From positions 2,672,537 to 2,736,536 of the forward strand of contig NW_001865039.1 of NCBI RefSeq assembly GCF_000002865.3: 64,000 bases of DNA, in the 5' to 3' direction. This stretch comes from Monosiga brevicollis MX1. Taxonomy: Eukaryota > Opisthokonta > Choanoflagellata > Craspedida > Salpingoecidae. The notes under the pieces were generated by a model, which saw nothing but the letters and a program-made list of their open reading frames with translations, was not told the origin of the DNA and did no database searches. The translations under genes were made by a program, and so were the position numbers. Shown in pieces: positions 22,335 through 34,200 of the stretch (position 1 is the stretch's first letter; each line of letters begins with the position of its first letter).

Positions 22335-25300
22335 ATGGGGTTTTACGATGAGGAGCGCGAGGCGCTGCGTGAGCGCCCCACCACCATTTCCTTCATGATG
22401 CAGCAAAAAGCAGTGCGTCGCTCAACAGCCCTGCTTTTTGTTTCCCTGCAGACGGCTGGCTCCAGACGGCTATGTCTCCTCAAGTCTCGTCTCATGCCCT
22501 GCTCTTCTCCTTTATCAGATCGAGAGTGCCGAAAGTGGCGATGAGGATGCTAAGGCATTGCTGCAAAAATTGAAGGATGCCAGTAACCTCCAGGTCTGTG
22601 CTTACCTCTGGACTTAACGACCTTGAACGCAGCTTTTGGCAGACTGCTAGCCAAATGCCATGCCTGGCGCACATGCTGACTATCATGCTCTTTGTTGCCA
22701 ACACACCCTGCAAAACAGGCTATTGAACTCACGGGCAGCAGTTACAGCAAAGAATTTTGTTTTGAGATGGCAGATGCTTTGAGCGCCCACCCCTCCATCG
22801 AGACTGTCCTCTTTGATGACATGTTCACGCGCCGCAAAATCCCCGAAATTCACCCCGCGCTCTCGCGCTTTGCCCACGTCTTTCTCAAATTTGACAATCT
22901 CACCTGGCTTGACCTCAGGTAAGCATTCCTTGCCCTAGTGGTCGCGGTCTTTGGATTTCCTTTCACCGGCCATCTCATCGCGAATGCCACGAACTCCCCT
23001 CCCGCCTGTACTCCTGATAGCGACAACGCCGTAAATCCGCAGGGTGCAGAAAATCTGTTTCCTCTTATTTCCCGCTGCCTTACCCTCAAACGCCTCGTCC
23101 TCAACAATACGGGTGTCGGCCCCAGCGGCGGCGCAGTACGTATCGATGAGCTTGAACCTATAATGCTTCAACCCTCCATGTCGACCTCGCTGTTTCTGAT
23201 CGTGTGGTATCATATTCCTACGCATAGACCGTGGGCAAGGCCCTGCAAGCAGCCTGTCGTTTGGGTCAGGAAAAGGGCACCCCCTACGCGCTCGAGGCCT
23301 TTATCCTCGGCCGTAGCCGTCTTGAACTCGACGGCTCCATTGAGATTGGCAAAGCCTTTGAAGTACGAGCCTCGTTCCCCTCTTCACGCATTCCTTTTCC
23401 CTTTGCTTCTTTTCTTTGGTTCAATCCCGCTGCTGCTTTGTGTGTAGATGATGGGCTCGCTGCGCGAGGTGCGCGTCAACAACAACGGCATCTATGAGGA
23501 GGGAATCGTGGCGCTGGCCCGTGGCCTGGCGCACAACCAGAATCTCGAGGTAAGCCATTTTGGACAGCAGTAGATGCAGCAATTAGTCCTGCATGGTCTT
23601 CACGCCCGGCCAACTGCTGCACTTGATATTCTTCAAGACGGGCGCCTTCTTCTCTCGCGCCACACTCACACGCCCTCTCTCGCTTCCTTTCCCCCTTACC
23701 CGTCTCAATGTCTCACCAGATCTTGGAGTTGTCTGATAACGCCATCAAACGCCGCGGTGGCATTGCTCTCGGGCACATGGCTCGTCGGTACGTTCGGCTG
23801 CCCCAACAACCGTGTCCTGGCCTGTGCTGATGGAGCTTTTGTTATGTACCACGCGACACCGTTCCGTAGTTGCCCCAATCTGCACACGGTTCTTCTTGAG
23901 ACCACATGCCTCAGAGATGCGGGGGTGATCCCCATTCTTGAAGGCCTAAATGGTACGGTGCTTGCTTCTTGTGGCACCACTTGCAGTGTCTGGACTAATG
24001 CTAGCCGCGTTTTTGGTTGCTACTTGTCATGCCTCTCTTGGCCAACACTTTTTACAGGCGCCAAGCAGCTGAGTCACCTCGACATTTCATACAACGACTT
24101 GACAAAACAAGTATGCATGTGCAAGACAAGCCGCCTCTCATTGCCGCTCCTTCCTCATGCATCTCCTGCACCTTGGTCTGACTTGATCGTGCTTGGGCGC
24201 ACAGAGCTTGAATGTGCTTCTGTCAATCTTGAAGGGCAAGCCTGTGCGCCAACTCGAAGCCAATGGCAACCTCTTTGGTGAATCCGGCCGTTCCGCTCTT
24301 TCGACAAGCTACACAAGCCAATTGGGGGAAATGAGTGACAACGAAACGTCAGCTGAAGAAGATGAGGAACCCGAGGACGAAATTGACTACGACGATAACA
24401 TGCCCACCGACAAAGTTTTTGAGTGCGTGGCTGTCACGCTGCCTTTGCCCCAGCCGTTTCGCGCGTCCCGCTCATCCAGCCATTCTGGGCCTAATCGCTC
24501 CTAGTGCCGCTACTGCGTCTGTCACACAGCAACTGGCCCAGCTTCCCATCGACACAGCGACCACCCCACAGATCACCGAACAACAACGCCTCACAACTAG
24601 GGGTGAACCACTCGCACATTCCGTGGCTAGCCTGGCCATGGCCGTTCAACATTCTAGCAACAAAGTTCGTTGGGCGACAGAAGTAGTTGGGACTGGCGTT
24701 GCCGCGATGTCGTGATCGATTAAGAGGCTCACATCACTGTCGGATCTTTAGGCTGAGACCATTGAAACACACGCAGCTGCGTATGCGCGGTACCCCAATG
24801 CATTGCGGGACATTGCTTTTGAGGTTGGATGTGCCACTGCTTTGAAAATACTCGATGACATGCGCTGACAACTCATGCGTGTGCGCTGCGTGGGTACATG
24901 CCAATTGCAGTTGTGCGTGCTGTCGGAGACGGAAGGTCTGGTGCACCTCATCGACTTTATCATGAAGCCAAGCGTGGACGTGCTGGTATGAGCTGTTTGT
25001 TCAACTGTGATGTTTTTTTAATTTTTCTTTCAGTACGCTTGCCCTTGATCTCACCTCCGTTGCACCTCCTGCGCAATAGTTTGGCTTTCTCAACAGCATG
25101 TGTGTCGGCCTCGGCCTCATCAAGGCAGAAACCATTGTGGTTGGCAAGAAACTTGCTGGTGCGTGCACGCTCGCGCTTTCTTTCCTTTTCACTCTATCGC
25201 ACCTTAATAAGGATGTTGCTTGACTATCGTGTCGTGGCTAAAACACTCTTGTGTAGATGCAAAGCGTGTGCCTTTGGATGAACCCGTGAGCGAGAAGCGC

Positions 25301-25402
25301 ATGTTGGCAGTCTACAAGGCCCTTGAGGCCACGGCCGGTGTGTTCCATGTCGCGTTCAGGCCCACATTCGACTCTGCTTCTTGCATCTTGCCACTTTGAC
25401 TT

Positions 25403-25490
<88 letters not shown>

Positions 25491-25821
25491 CCTTGGACGC
25501 CCTATCCACGCATTCTCACTGTTTGCTGTTGTTCATTCATGCACATGAGTCTTTCAGATAAACTGCCAGAAGTCATAAAAAATAGTTTGAAGAGCTTGGC
25601 CGACACGCATGCCATTGAGGAGCGCGCCAAGAATCCGTACCACTCTTTTCTCAAAGAAGGTGCGTGCAGTCACTGTAACGAGCCTTGAATGCACCGATGA
25701 GATTTTAGGCGGCCGTTGGCTGACACGTCGCCTTGCCATTCCCGATTTCATAGGCCCCTACTTAAAGGCTGGGAACCCGGTGAACCAGGCGAGGTTGCAA
25801 CTCCTCAAAGCTTTCAACTAG
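22335..25821 (+). CDS. RANGAP1: Ran GTPase-activating protein RanGAP1
   Basis: Seventeen exons close in frame: 22335-22412, 22519-22593, 22719-22918, 23021-23135, 23228-23362, 23448-23549, 23720-23787, 23870-23952, 24058-24110, 24205-24422, 24505-24682 (or 24664), 24752-24823, 24911-24985, 25080-25158, 25257-25337, 25558-25659 and 25754-25821. The product is about 593 residues (human 587). The N-terminal two-thirds are RNI-type leucine-rich repeats (LVLNNTGVGPSGG, VNNNGIYEEGIVALA). The catalytic block ILGRSRLELDG corresponds to the AGRNRLE arginine loop. It is followed by an acidic stretch (EEDEEPEDEIDYDD) and a C-terminal alpha-helical RanGAP1 domain (MCVGLGLIKAETI). This C-terminal domain is the animal-type part that in vertebrates is SUMOylated and binds the pore. 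RanGAP stimulates Ran-GTP hydrolysis in the cytoplasm and sets nuclear transport direction. A (CA)n tract sits in intron 15. Confidence 0.95.
25404..25487 (+). repeat. (CA)n microsatellite in a RanGAP1 intron
   Basis: About 84 bp of pure CA lies between the exons ending 25337 and starting 25558. Confidence 0.98.
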
Positions 25822-26022
25822 CCACCGCAGCGACGATTGTAACCAAGTCCAATGTTTGCCTTGGCGACCCCCGAATTCATGCTAAAACCCGGCATTTCAG
25901 AACGGAACTCGATCATGTTGGCGTATTGACACTTTTTTTGACTGCAGAGCCCGTGAGGGCTGCCCGGGACATAGCGGGATGCTAGATGTTGTGAATTTGG
26001 AGAAGCGCAAAACGTTGCATGA

Positions 26023-27601
26023 TCACGGACGCAAGGGCTTAAGTCCCAGCATGGCACGCTGACGATTTGCTTCGGCAATCTCTTCCTCTTGAGTCTGATG
26101 GGCGATGCAGTCAAAAAAAAATGAGGCTGTTTGAACCAAGCGGCACCGCCCATGAGGAGGCACTCAAAAACAATCGACCTTACCTTTGGCTTGCCTGAAC
26201 GACCGGCAGGAGGGGCCGGGTCTGCATTCCCTGTGGCCTTGCTCTTGGGAGTTTTCAGTTTCAGTTTCAGTTTATTGCTCTTGGTTCCTCCGCTTGCAGT
26301 ACTGTGCCGACCAGCAGCCTCCATGGCCCGTAGGTCTGCCATGGGATCCACGTCTTCATCGCTTTCATCTTCCCGTTTGGGGACAGGTGGTCGTGGTGGC
26401 GAGCGCTCCGCCCTAGTACGTCGGTCGCCATCTCGCGACAAAGGTGTTTCACCTGACCAATGTTTTATATCGTGAGGTATAAAAAAAAGCCCCAATCAAA
26501 CCAAAGCAGCGCGGGACAGGGCATGCTTTGCGTCTCAGTATTTTGGGCCATGGTAACGTACGACGGGGTGACGGCGAGCGGGAATAAGAGCGTCGGCGGG
26601 GTGATGGCGAGCGGGAATAAGAGCGCCGGCGTCGATAAGGTGATGGAGAACGGGTGCGTCGACGACGCTCATCAGGCGACCGTGAACGACGACGAGCTGT
26701 GGACAGGCGTGAACGGGTTTGAGGAGAATCCGGCGATGTGAGCCAAAAGAGCCAAGGGGTTGTCAAGGGGAAAAGCAGCACAGCTTCATCAAAAGCATGC
26801 AAGGCCGGGCTGATCAGAGGCATACCAGGAGGCGATCGAGAGCGAGAGCGCCGATACACCGGGCTACGGGAACGTCGGCGCGGGCTGGGGCTACGGCTAT
26901 AGCGACGTCGGGGGCTACGACTGTAGCGACGTGGGCTGCGGCTGTAACGGCGTTGAGGGCTGCGACTGCGGCTGCGACTATGACTACGATAACGATGGCG
27001 GTCCCCATCGGACCGGCTCTTCTCTTGCTTGGCTTGAGCTTCGGCAGCAAGTTGACGCTCCTGCTCTTCGGCCTCGGCTTCTTCAAATTCGGCTTGCAGC
27101 GCACTAACGCGCGGTGCAAGTTGATCGTTGAGCTCCATGGTATAGCGCGCCTAGCACCAGCACGGCAGTAACGCACGTCGTGAATGATCAAGTGCGACAG
27201 GAGGCAGGAAGCGGTCAGGAAGCAGGCATCAGAGCAAGACGTCAGAAAAAAATGTCGGTTGCATTCGAACCATCAGACGAGGTAAGATAATGTCGCACAC
27301 GCGGTCCTCTCGCAACAGCTGGTCCACAAACTCATCCATGTGCATAAGTTCGTACTCTAAGTAAGATCGCAAGGGATGGATGAAGAAACGCCCTCTGGCA
27401 CTGCAACAAGTGTGTAGAGGAGTGTGACAGGGCGGCGGGGGGTGTGCGTTAATTGCAACCTACGCCCATCACGCTTCATATGACGCAGCTTGCGGAAGTC
27501 CTCGAGAAAAGGTTCGAGATACTGCCAGTAGATTGAAGGAGACAAGTGAGTATGAAGACAAGCAGACTCACAAGTCTTTCCATCCCTTCTTTTATTTCTT
27601 T

Positions 27602-27633
<32 letters not shown>

Positions 27634-27708
27634 TTTGGCCTCTGGCCCACTCGTTAACNNNNNNNNNNNNNNNNNNNNNNNNNNNNNNNNNNNNNNNNNN
27701 NNNNNNNN

Positions 27709-27739
<31 letters not shown>

Positions 27740-28353
27740 ACAAATTCCAAAACAAGAGGTTGAGGCTCACCGAGTAGCACTCCTTGGCGGTGCCCACCAA
27801 ACGTAGATAGAAAACACCAAGAGCCTGCAAGTATCTGACAGAGTTGATTGACATAGGAGCACGCTGTGTGAGCATAGGGAAAAAAAGGTCGTGCTGGGTG
27901 GGAGCGAGCTGAAGCAGGCAAGCAGATGCCTGCTGAATGCCGAAGAGCTGAGGTCGTACTTGAAGTCTTTGGCAGCGATATAGGCATAAATGATATCTTT
28001 GTCTGGTGCCAATTGAAGCAGCTTGAGAGTCAGGCAGAGGAAGGGGGTAGGTTTGATGCTGCCCCCATAGACACCGCCAATGTGGTCCAGCTGTACCGCT
28101 TTGTCGATAACGGTTTCCGCTATCAAGCACGAGAGTGAGCGGCTGGCGCGTAAGCAGCAGAGAAGGAAGGACGATCGTTGGGAACCACCGATAAGACGAG
28201 GCCAGGCGCCATGCGAGACAAACCGGTCAGCGCGAAGCAGTGCTCCTTCCAGTAGAGCGTGTCGTAGATACGAGTGCGAATGATCTTCTCGACCAAAAAC
28301 TGTGGGTTGGCGCCGTGGACGGTGCCAGCATCGCCGACGGTCTTGTTGGCCAT
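26023..28353 (-). CDS. PRPF38A: Pre-mRNA splicing factor PRP38A
   Basis: The start ATG 28353 gives MANKTVGDAGTVHG then NPQFLVEKIIRTRIYDTLYW, near-identical in layout to PRPF38A. Later exons give GGVYGGSIKPTPFLCLTLK, DFKYD, FYLRLVGTAKECYS|YLEPFLEDFRKL, and MDEFVDQLLREDRVCDIILP. Next comes the coiled coil ELNDQLAPRVSALQAEFEEAE, then a long RS domain (RYSRSPRR-type repeats, about 26530-27040). The final exons hold an acidic/Pro segment, a basic KLKLKLKTPK stretch and the conserved-looking tail EANRQRAMLGLKPLRP (stop 26023-26025). PRP38 is needed for spliceosome activation at the B complex stage. A 50-N assembly gap (27659-27708) with flanking homopolymers falls inside an intron, so the coding frame is unaffected. 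The gene is tail-to-tail with RanGAP1, about 200 bp apart. Confidence 0.94.
27659..27708. other. Assembly gap (50 N) flanked by homopolymers
   Basis: A run of 50 N is preceded by long T runs (about 27600-27637) and followed by about 31 C (27709-27739). It lies in the PRPF38A intron between the exons ending ECYS and starting YLEP. The true length is unknown; homopolymer failure during sequencing is the likely reason. Confidence 0.98.
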
Positions 28354-29090
28354 GGCGTCAACCGGCAAAGGCCCGGGCCAAAGACTCAAAAGCTGTCGTC
28401 CGATTTGACCATGAACAACCCCAAGGTCCACAAGCCAAATGGCCTCTCTGCCCGTTTTGCTTTTCCCCCCTGCTTCCCGATGCTTGACCTCGTATCATCC
28501 AACTTTGTTGGATGCACCTCGGCAGGCACAGAGCACGCGAGCTCAAAAAAAAAAAAAAGAAAAAAAACCTTGAGCGTTGAATTTATCTGACGTTGCAGTT
28601 GGTAGCGACAATGGCTTTGGACTGTCGTTCTGGAGCTCTCTCTCTCTCTCTCAAACTCTCTCTCAAAACCAATTCATTTCTTCTCTTCTCTCTCTTCCTT
28701 CACTTCTCTCTTCTCTCATTCAGTTCTCTCTCTCTTCTCTGTTCCTTCTCTTCCTCTCTCCTCTCTCTTTGCTGTTTATTTTTTGTTCGAACCGACGGGT
28801 TCGTTCAGTGTGCCTGCTGGCAAGAGAATTGCGTGCGACGGTGTGCCAAGACTTCTCGGTCTGGGTCCACCCGACTGGCAATTGGCCGGCTCTTGGCTGG
28901 GAGCTTTCGCACTTGCGAATGCTCCCGCCTCGGGTAGTATCCAGTTTTTTGTTTTGTTTTTCAACTCGCCCCGCCTCCACATACATACTTGTGCGCCACA
29001 CGCCTTGACGGGCCAAATCAGGCGCGAGCTCAACCTGTGCTTTAGTCTTGTGGCCGCTCAGTTCAGGAGGCATCGACAACACAACTCGCC
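28354..29090. promoter_or_regulatory. Divergent promoter region PRPF38A / HECT ligase
   Basis: 737 bp. An A run (about 28541-28567), then TTTATCTGACGT (28582-28593), then a CT-rich block (28633-28775) with CTCTCAAACTCTCTCTC units, in the order seen at 10561-10820 and oriented toward the + gene. No coding frame is supported. Confidence 0.5.
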
Positions 29091-31185
29091 ATGCCCATCT
29101 CTCGCCGCCGACTTCAAGCATGGGAGCGCGCAGGGCTCGCCAATGTGACTGCGCGCACCAGCAGCCAGCCAGCCTCCCTTGACCCAGGCAGTAGCATCCC
29201 ACTCATCTCCGATACCCGCCTCCTGGTCGGTGATGGGGTGGACATCCTCGCCCACCGTGGGGCCATCTCCTTCTCACCGGTTCGTGGCAGTGCTCCACTG
29301 CTCGCTGTTTAGCTTTGTATTCTTGTTGTTGGCACAAGCTTGCCCGTGCTGCTGGTCGAATAGCCAGTCCCGTGCTGCTCTCATGCCAAGCTAGCCTTCG
29401 CAAACACTCACCTCACCACCAATTCCCAGACACCATCGCCAAAAAAGGAAGACGGACTTCGAGCTCAGGGTGAACTTGCAATCCAGCTCGACAACATTGT
29501 GGCGTTTCGCATTGCTGCTCTCAAAGGTGCGCCAGACTTGGCCTATGGAGGACGTGACCTGGGTGACAATCTCATCCTTCAAATACATTGATGCGCCTGT
29601 TTCTTGCCTCTCATAGCCTTAAAGCATGCCTCAAACCAAGTCCGAAGCGGCACTCAGATTATGGCCTTCGCCTCAAGCCCGAAAGGACGGGAAACTACAG
29701 GTATTAATCAGAACAATCCGCCCACCAACCGCTGCTGTAGCTTTTGCTTGCCCTCGCGCTCACTCGTTCCTCGCCGTGCTTCTGTAGCCGGGGGGAGTTC
29801 AGGCCGTGCCGTTGTGACAACAGACCCAGTTGCGCAGCTCACGCTGGCCCTACTTGTGCCCCTTCTGGAGTCGCAAAGCCGCACCGATTCGAGCCTCATC
29901 CCCTCCACCGTCAATGCGCTGCTGCTGTTCCTCAAGTCGCTCTCCCCAGACGCTCTCAAGGTCAGCTCACCAAGCCACAACACTGATGCACCCTGCAACC
30001 CTGCTCTCGTTTGATCCAACTTGCAGTTGTATGTAGCCACAGTGGGTGGGAAAGACAAAAAAGCTCGGTTCTCACCCCTCCATACCACCAATACAGAGTG
30101 CTCCACAAGCAGCTTTGAAGGGGCTAGAGCGCGTCTTGCGCAGTTGGTTACAAATGGGCCCGGAACAACTGGCTGCTGCTGGTGTGCCAATTGAAGATGT
30201 GGCCAGTGGCCTCACTGTTTTCACATTGGCCCGGTCAGTGCCTTCGTTGGGCAATGTCTACCCGATAGTCCCCTCGCTGTGACCCCAGCTGCTCTTGGCA
30301 CACCACGCTGTCTCATCTTGCAGTGCTCTGCCCCTACGCAATGTTGCAGTGACAATGTTGAAGCCTATCTCGAACTTCTTTGCGAATTGCTCAGCAATTT
30401 GGATCCTGATGCTGAACTTCCCGTGGGCGACTACTTGCGCAGCTTTGCCCAGTCCAAGCTGCGCCTCGTTCCCCCCATGCTCATTCAGTCCAGTGCCTGG
30501 CCGCTCGTCGCCGGTGGCCGCGATAGCCACGAAGGCCGACGACAATTCCATCATCCACAGCACCCGCATCCTCTCGTGCGCACCCTCCGCAACCAGGGCT
30601 GGCACTGTGATGGTACGTGGCCTCACGCTTGGCTTCAAGCGACATTGCTTCTTCTTGGAAATTTGAATGACACGGCTGCGCGGTGCGCCTGCATGCGTCG
30701 TCCACACATTCACGCTCCCGATGTGCGTAGGCGGCTGTGGCTACAAGTCATCGCGCAACTCGTTCCGGCCCCGCTACAGATGTCGCGATGGTGCGTACGC
30801 GTGCGTAAAAACGACGCAGCGAAAGACTGCGCGGGTTTTCCCCGCAACGTTGGGCTCAATTTTTGAGCTGTCCGCCCCCTTCTCTGCTCATGTTCCCATA
30901 TATTGCGCTTGGCCTTGCAGGATGTGATTATGACCTGTGCGCGCAGTGCATGGGTGATACAGTAAACGCCGCCTATTCCTTGGCTGCTGCTGATGGCTAC
31001 TTGTACATCCTGAGCAACGAGGGTTGCTCCATAACGCAAGTGGGAACGGGCTATCATGGCACCGTGGAAGGCCACATTTACCACCAACGTACCGGTGAGT
31101 GGGATTTCTTCCCTACACGCTACTGCAAACCCCCTTTGCCATGTCTTAGCCGACTACCAAGCACTTGACCGCCCACCGACATCTC

Positions 31186-31222
<37 letters not shown>

Positions 31223-34200
31223 GCGTCATGTGCTGCCGCACCCCCGCCTCCTCGCAGGAGTCGAGCCCGGCACGATTGCCACGGCGGACGGTTGCCTTCT
31301 ACACTTTGCCAACAAACGCGTCATCAAGGGCGCTCTGGCTGAAGTCCTGAGTTGCAGCACCCTCCAGCCGGTTGGCCTGCTCCTACCCCCGCCGGATGCA
31401 CAGGCCAACCTTCGGCATCACCAGCGTCGACAGCTTCATATTTGGTCTGATGGTCACTATTTTTTCCGCATGCGTTACCGGGATCACAATGAATCGCTGG
31501 TGGACGTTGTGGTTGAGCAGTTTGCCCTGCCCACCGAGCTACCGTGGCAGCAGGCCAATCCGCCCGTGGCTGAAGCCACTGTTCAAGCACATGCTCTTCG
31601 AGCAGCCGTGTCTCCCTGGACAAATGATCAAGGAGAGACGTGCCTGGTGGTAGCCGACTTAACGGCGAGTGCCACCGAGTGCCTGGCCGGCACTCTCTGC
31701 ACAGGTGACGTGGTGCTTTCGGCGCAAGGTACGCCCGTGAACTCTTTGGAGGATTTTGATGCAATCTTGGTACGGCTTGTCGCTCAAGAAAGTGAAGACG
31801 CGAGTGGGCAATCTGCGACTGCCCCTGCTCAGGCCTCAGAGGGAGGGCAGCACAGTGAGACATCTGAAGCAATGCTGAGCATCTCGTTTCAGCGCCGTGG
31901 TTCAACCTGTATTCTTGAGCGCATGAAAGTACTTCGCCCCAGTACCAGCTCCGAGAGTGCATCCAGCACCAATAGCCAAGACGGCGACCACAGTAACGAG
32001 CCTAGTGGTTTCAAGCTGGGCTCGACTGCCGTGGGCCACGATGACAGCGCCAATGGCGAGGAAGCTGCGGGCAAGACCACCTGTGGCTTGAGCAAAAGCC
32101 TGCTGCGTAATTGTTGCGTGACAGCGATCGGTGATGCTGTCCTTTTGCTCAACGTATCGTCAGCCCCGGGCTCCTGGGCAGCTTATGGGGGCCGCTCCTC
32201 CGAAGCGGCGGGGCTGATAGAACATTACGCCTTTGATCTCAATACCGGACGGGCTGTCTCGCCGCAATCCTACATTTCAACCGCCACCAGCAACTCAATA
32301 TTTGAGGGCGAGGGGGGTTTGTCGGTGGCCTTGACAACTGACCCGCAACACCAATGCTTGTGGGGCTATAATGGCACCACGGTCGAGGCCTTCTCGTGGA
32401 CCGACTCGCCTCTGTCACAGCAGCCTCTGGGCGCTGCGCTTCGGCTGTCGGCAGATCTTGGCGCTGGTGAAGCCTGCTCGCGATCTGCAGTTGTGCATCT
32501 ATTAGCACGGCTCGTCAACCAAGCCGCCGCACGCAGTTCCTCCGTCTCTTTCCGTGCCGTTGAAACCATGCTCACATCGGGCGCGGAACAGCTCAGCCAG
32601 GCAACCAAACCCAGCACTCAACTTGAGTTGGCATCAGCCCGACAGGTGCTGTGTGCTTTTGGCGAGGTGTTTGCCGCGCTCAAAGATGACCCCAATCAAA
32701 AAAACCGCGGCTCCTTGGACGAGCTACTGCAAAGTCTATATCATGTTTTGACGCGCTGCCGCGCCCTTGCCAAATCCGCCGACAGTAGTTTGGCAAGTGA
32801 CCTCAGCACCCTGACCGGATATCTTGAGGAGTGGGCATTCAACGACGGTACCGACAGCGGGGAAACTCACACCCGAATCGCCGCAGCTAATTCGCTGGCT
32901 CACGGCCTGGGTCTTTTATACGATGGGCTTGACGCCCAGCGTGCGCTATTCTTCCGGGCGCTGGACACGGCGGCGACCAGTCCTCGCGTTATGAAGCCTC
33001 TATTCACGGAGCTCATTGTGAACTGTGACCTGCAGACCGAGTCAGGTCGCGAACAGCTATTAGCATTTGTGGGTCCAGTCGTTGCGGCTGCCGAACACCG
33101 CCTGACAGAGCGAGTGCGCGATGCTGTGCAAGCGGTGCTCACCCATAACTTGTCGGACTCCAACAACAGCAGCAGCGCCCAACCGTCCATGGATGGTCCT
33201 GAGCGTGCCGATCAACCTACGTTGGTGCTCGCGCGCATGTGCGGGCGCCTTTTTAGCCAAACCAGTGAAGATGACGCCTTGGTCGCACAGCGCCGCGTGG
33301 CCAGTCAGCTGTTGGCCGCCACCTCAAGGATCCTACGCCTACTACAGGAACTGCTTGCCGAAAGCTTGTCCGACGAGCGTCGAAACAGCACTCTCACGGG
33401 AGTCTTGAACGCTCTGTTCACGGCATCTCTTCTCGGCCGGTGTGTGCCCTACGTCCTGTACAGTAGCCGGCGTGTGTGGGCTGACTTGGAGCTGCAAAAA
33501 GAAGCAGAGGCCAGCGCCAGTCTTTTGGCAGAGCTTTCCCCGGTACTGGTCCCTCGGCAGCAGCGTAAGCCCATTCGTAGCCAGCTGGCTCAGCCTTGGC
33601 AGGCTGGAATCCTCTTGGAAACGCCACACCCGATTTATGATGACTTTAGATTCCGGCGCACGGTCACGTCCGCTGGCGCCAGCTGCCTTTACTTGATCTT
33701 TGACCCTCGCTGTGCTACCCAGTATGATTACGATAAGGTATCCATCTATGCTGGTGCCTCAGACTCGGCACCCTTGGTGGCGGAGTTTGGTGGCAACACA
33801 CATGGATTCGGTTCGGGTGTGTTAGGCGCTGGTTGGCCTCGCCAGCCTGTGCAAGTGCCTGGAGACACGGTTACGTTTGTGCTCGACGTTCGCTCCGCCC
33901 GTGAGTCAGCCACTCCTGACGCCGCTATGTTTGGCTTGGCGGTTGAAATCAAGCGCGGGGGACACGAGTCATCGGCGCATTTCACGCCCTGCTTCGCTCT
34001 CGACCTTCATCTCGTGATGTTGAATCGCCTCACCCAGGCCATGGCCGACATGGACGGCGCTGATGAGTTCGAGCCACATGCGCTTGAATCAACCGTCACC
34101 CGCCTTTTCGAAGATGCCGGCATGCTATCAGCCTTTTATCTCCAGGGTCTAGCTTTGCCCGCGAATTTACGCGCACACTCGCCAGAAGAGCAGGCGCGCG

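Noticed and set aside
27533-27987. Poly-Pro / poly-Gly frames crossing the N gap
   Set aside because: They come from the C run and unknown bases inside a PRPF38A intron.
28781-28806. tRNA B-box-like word (gttcgaaccg)
   Set aside because: No A box or cloverleaf could be built around it.
30470-30600. Possible frameshift in the HECT gene before the first zinc finger
   Set aside because: The original frame continues correctly to HPLVRTLRNQGWHCDG and joins the next exon in phase, so no frameshift is needed.
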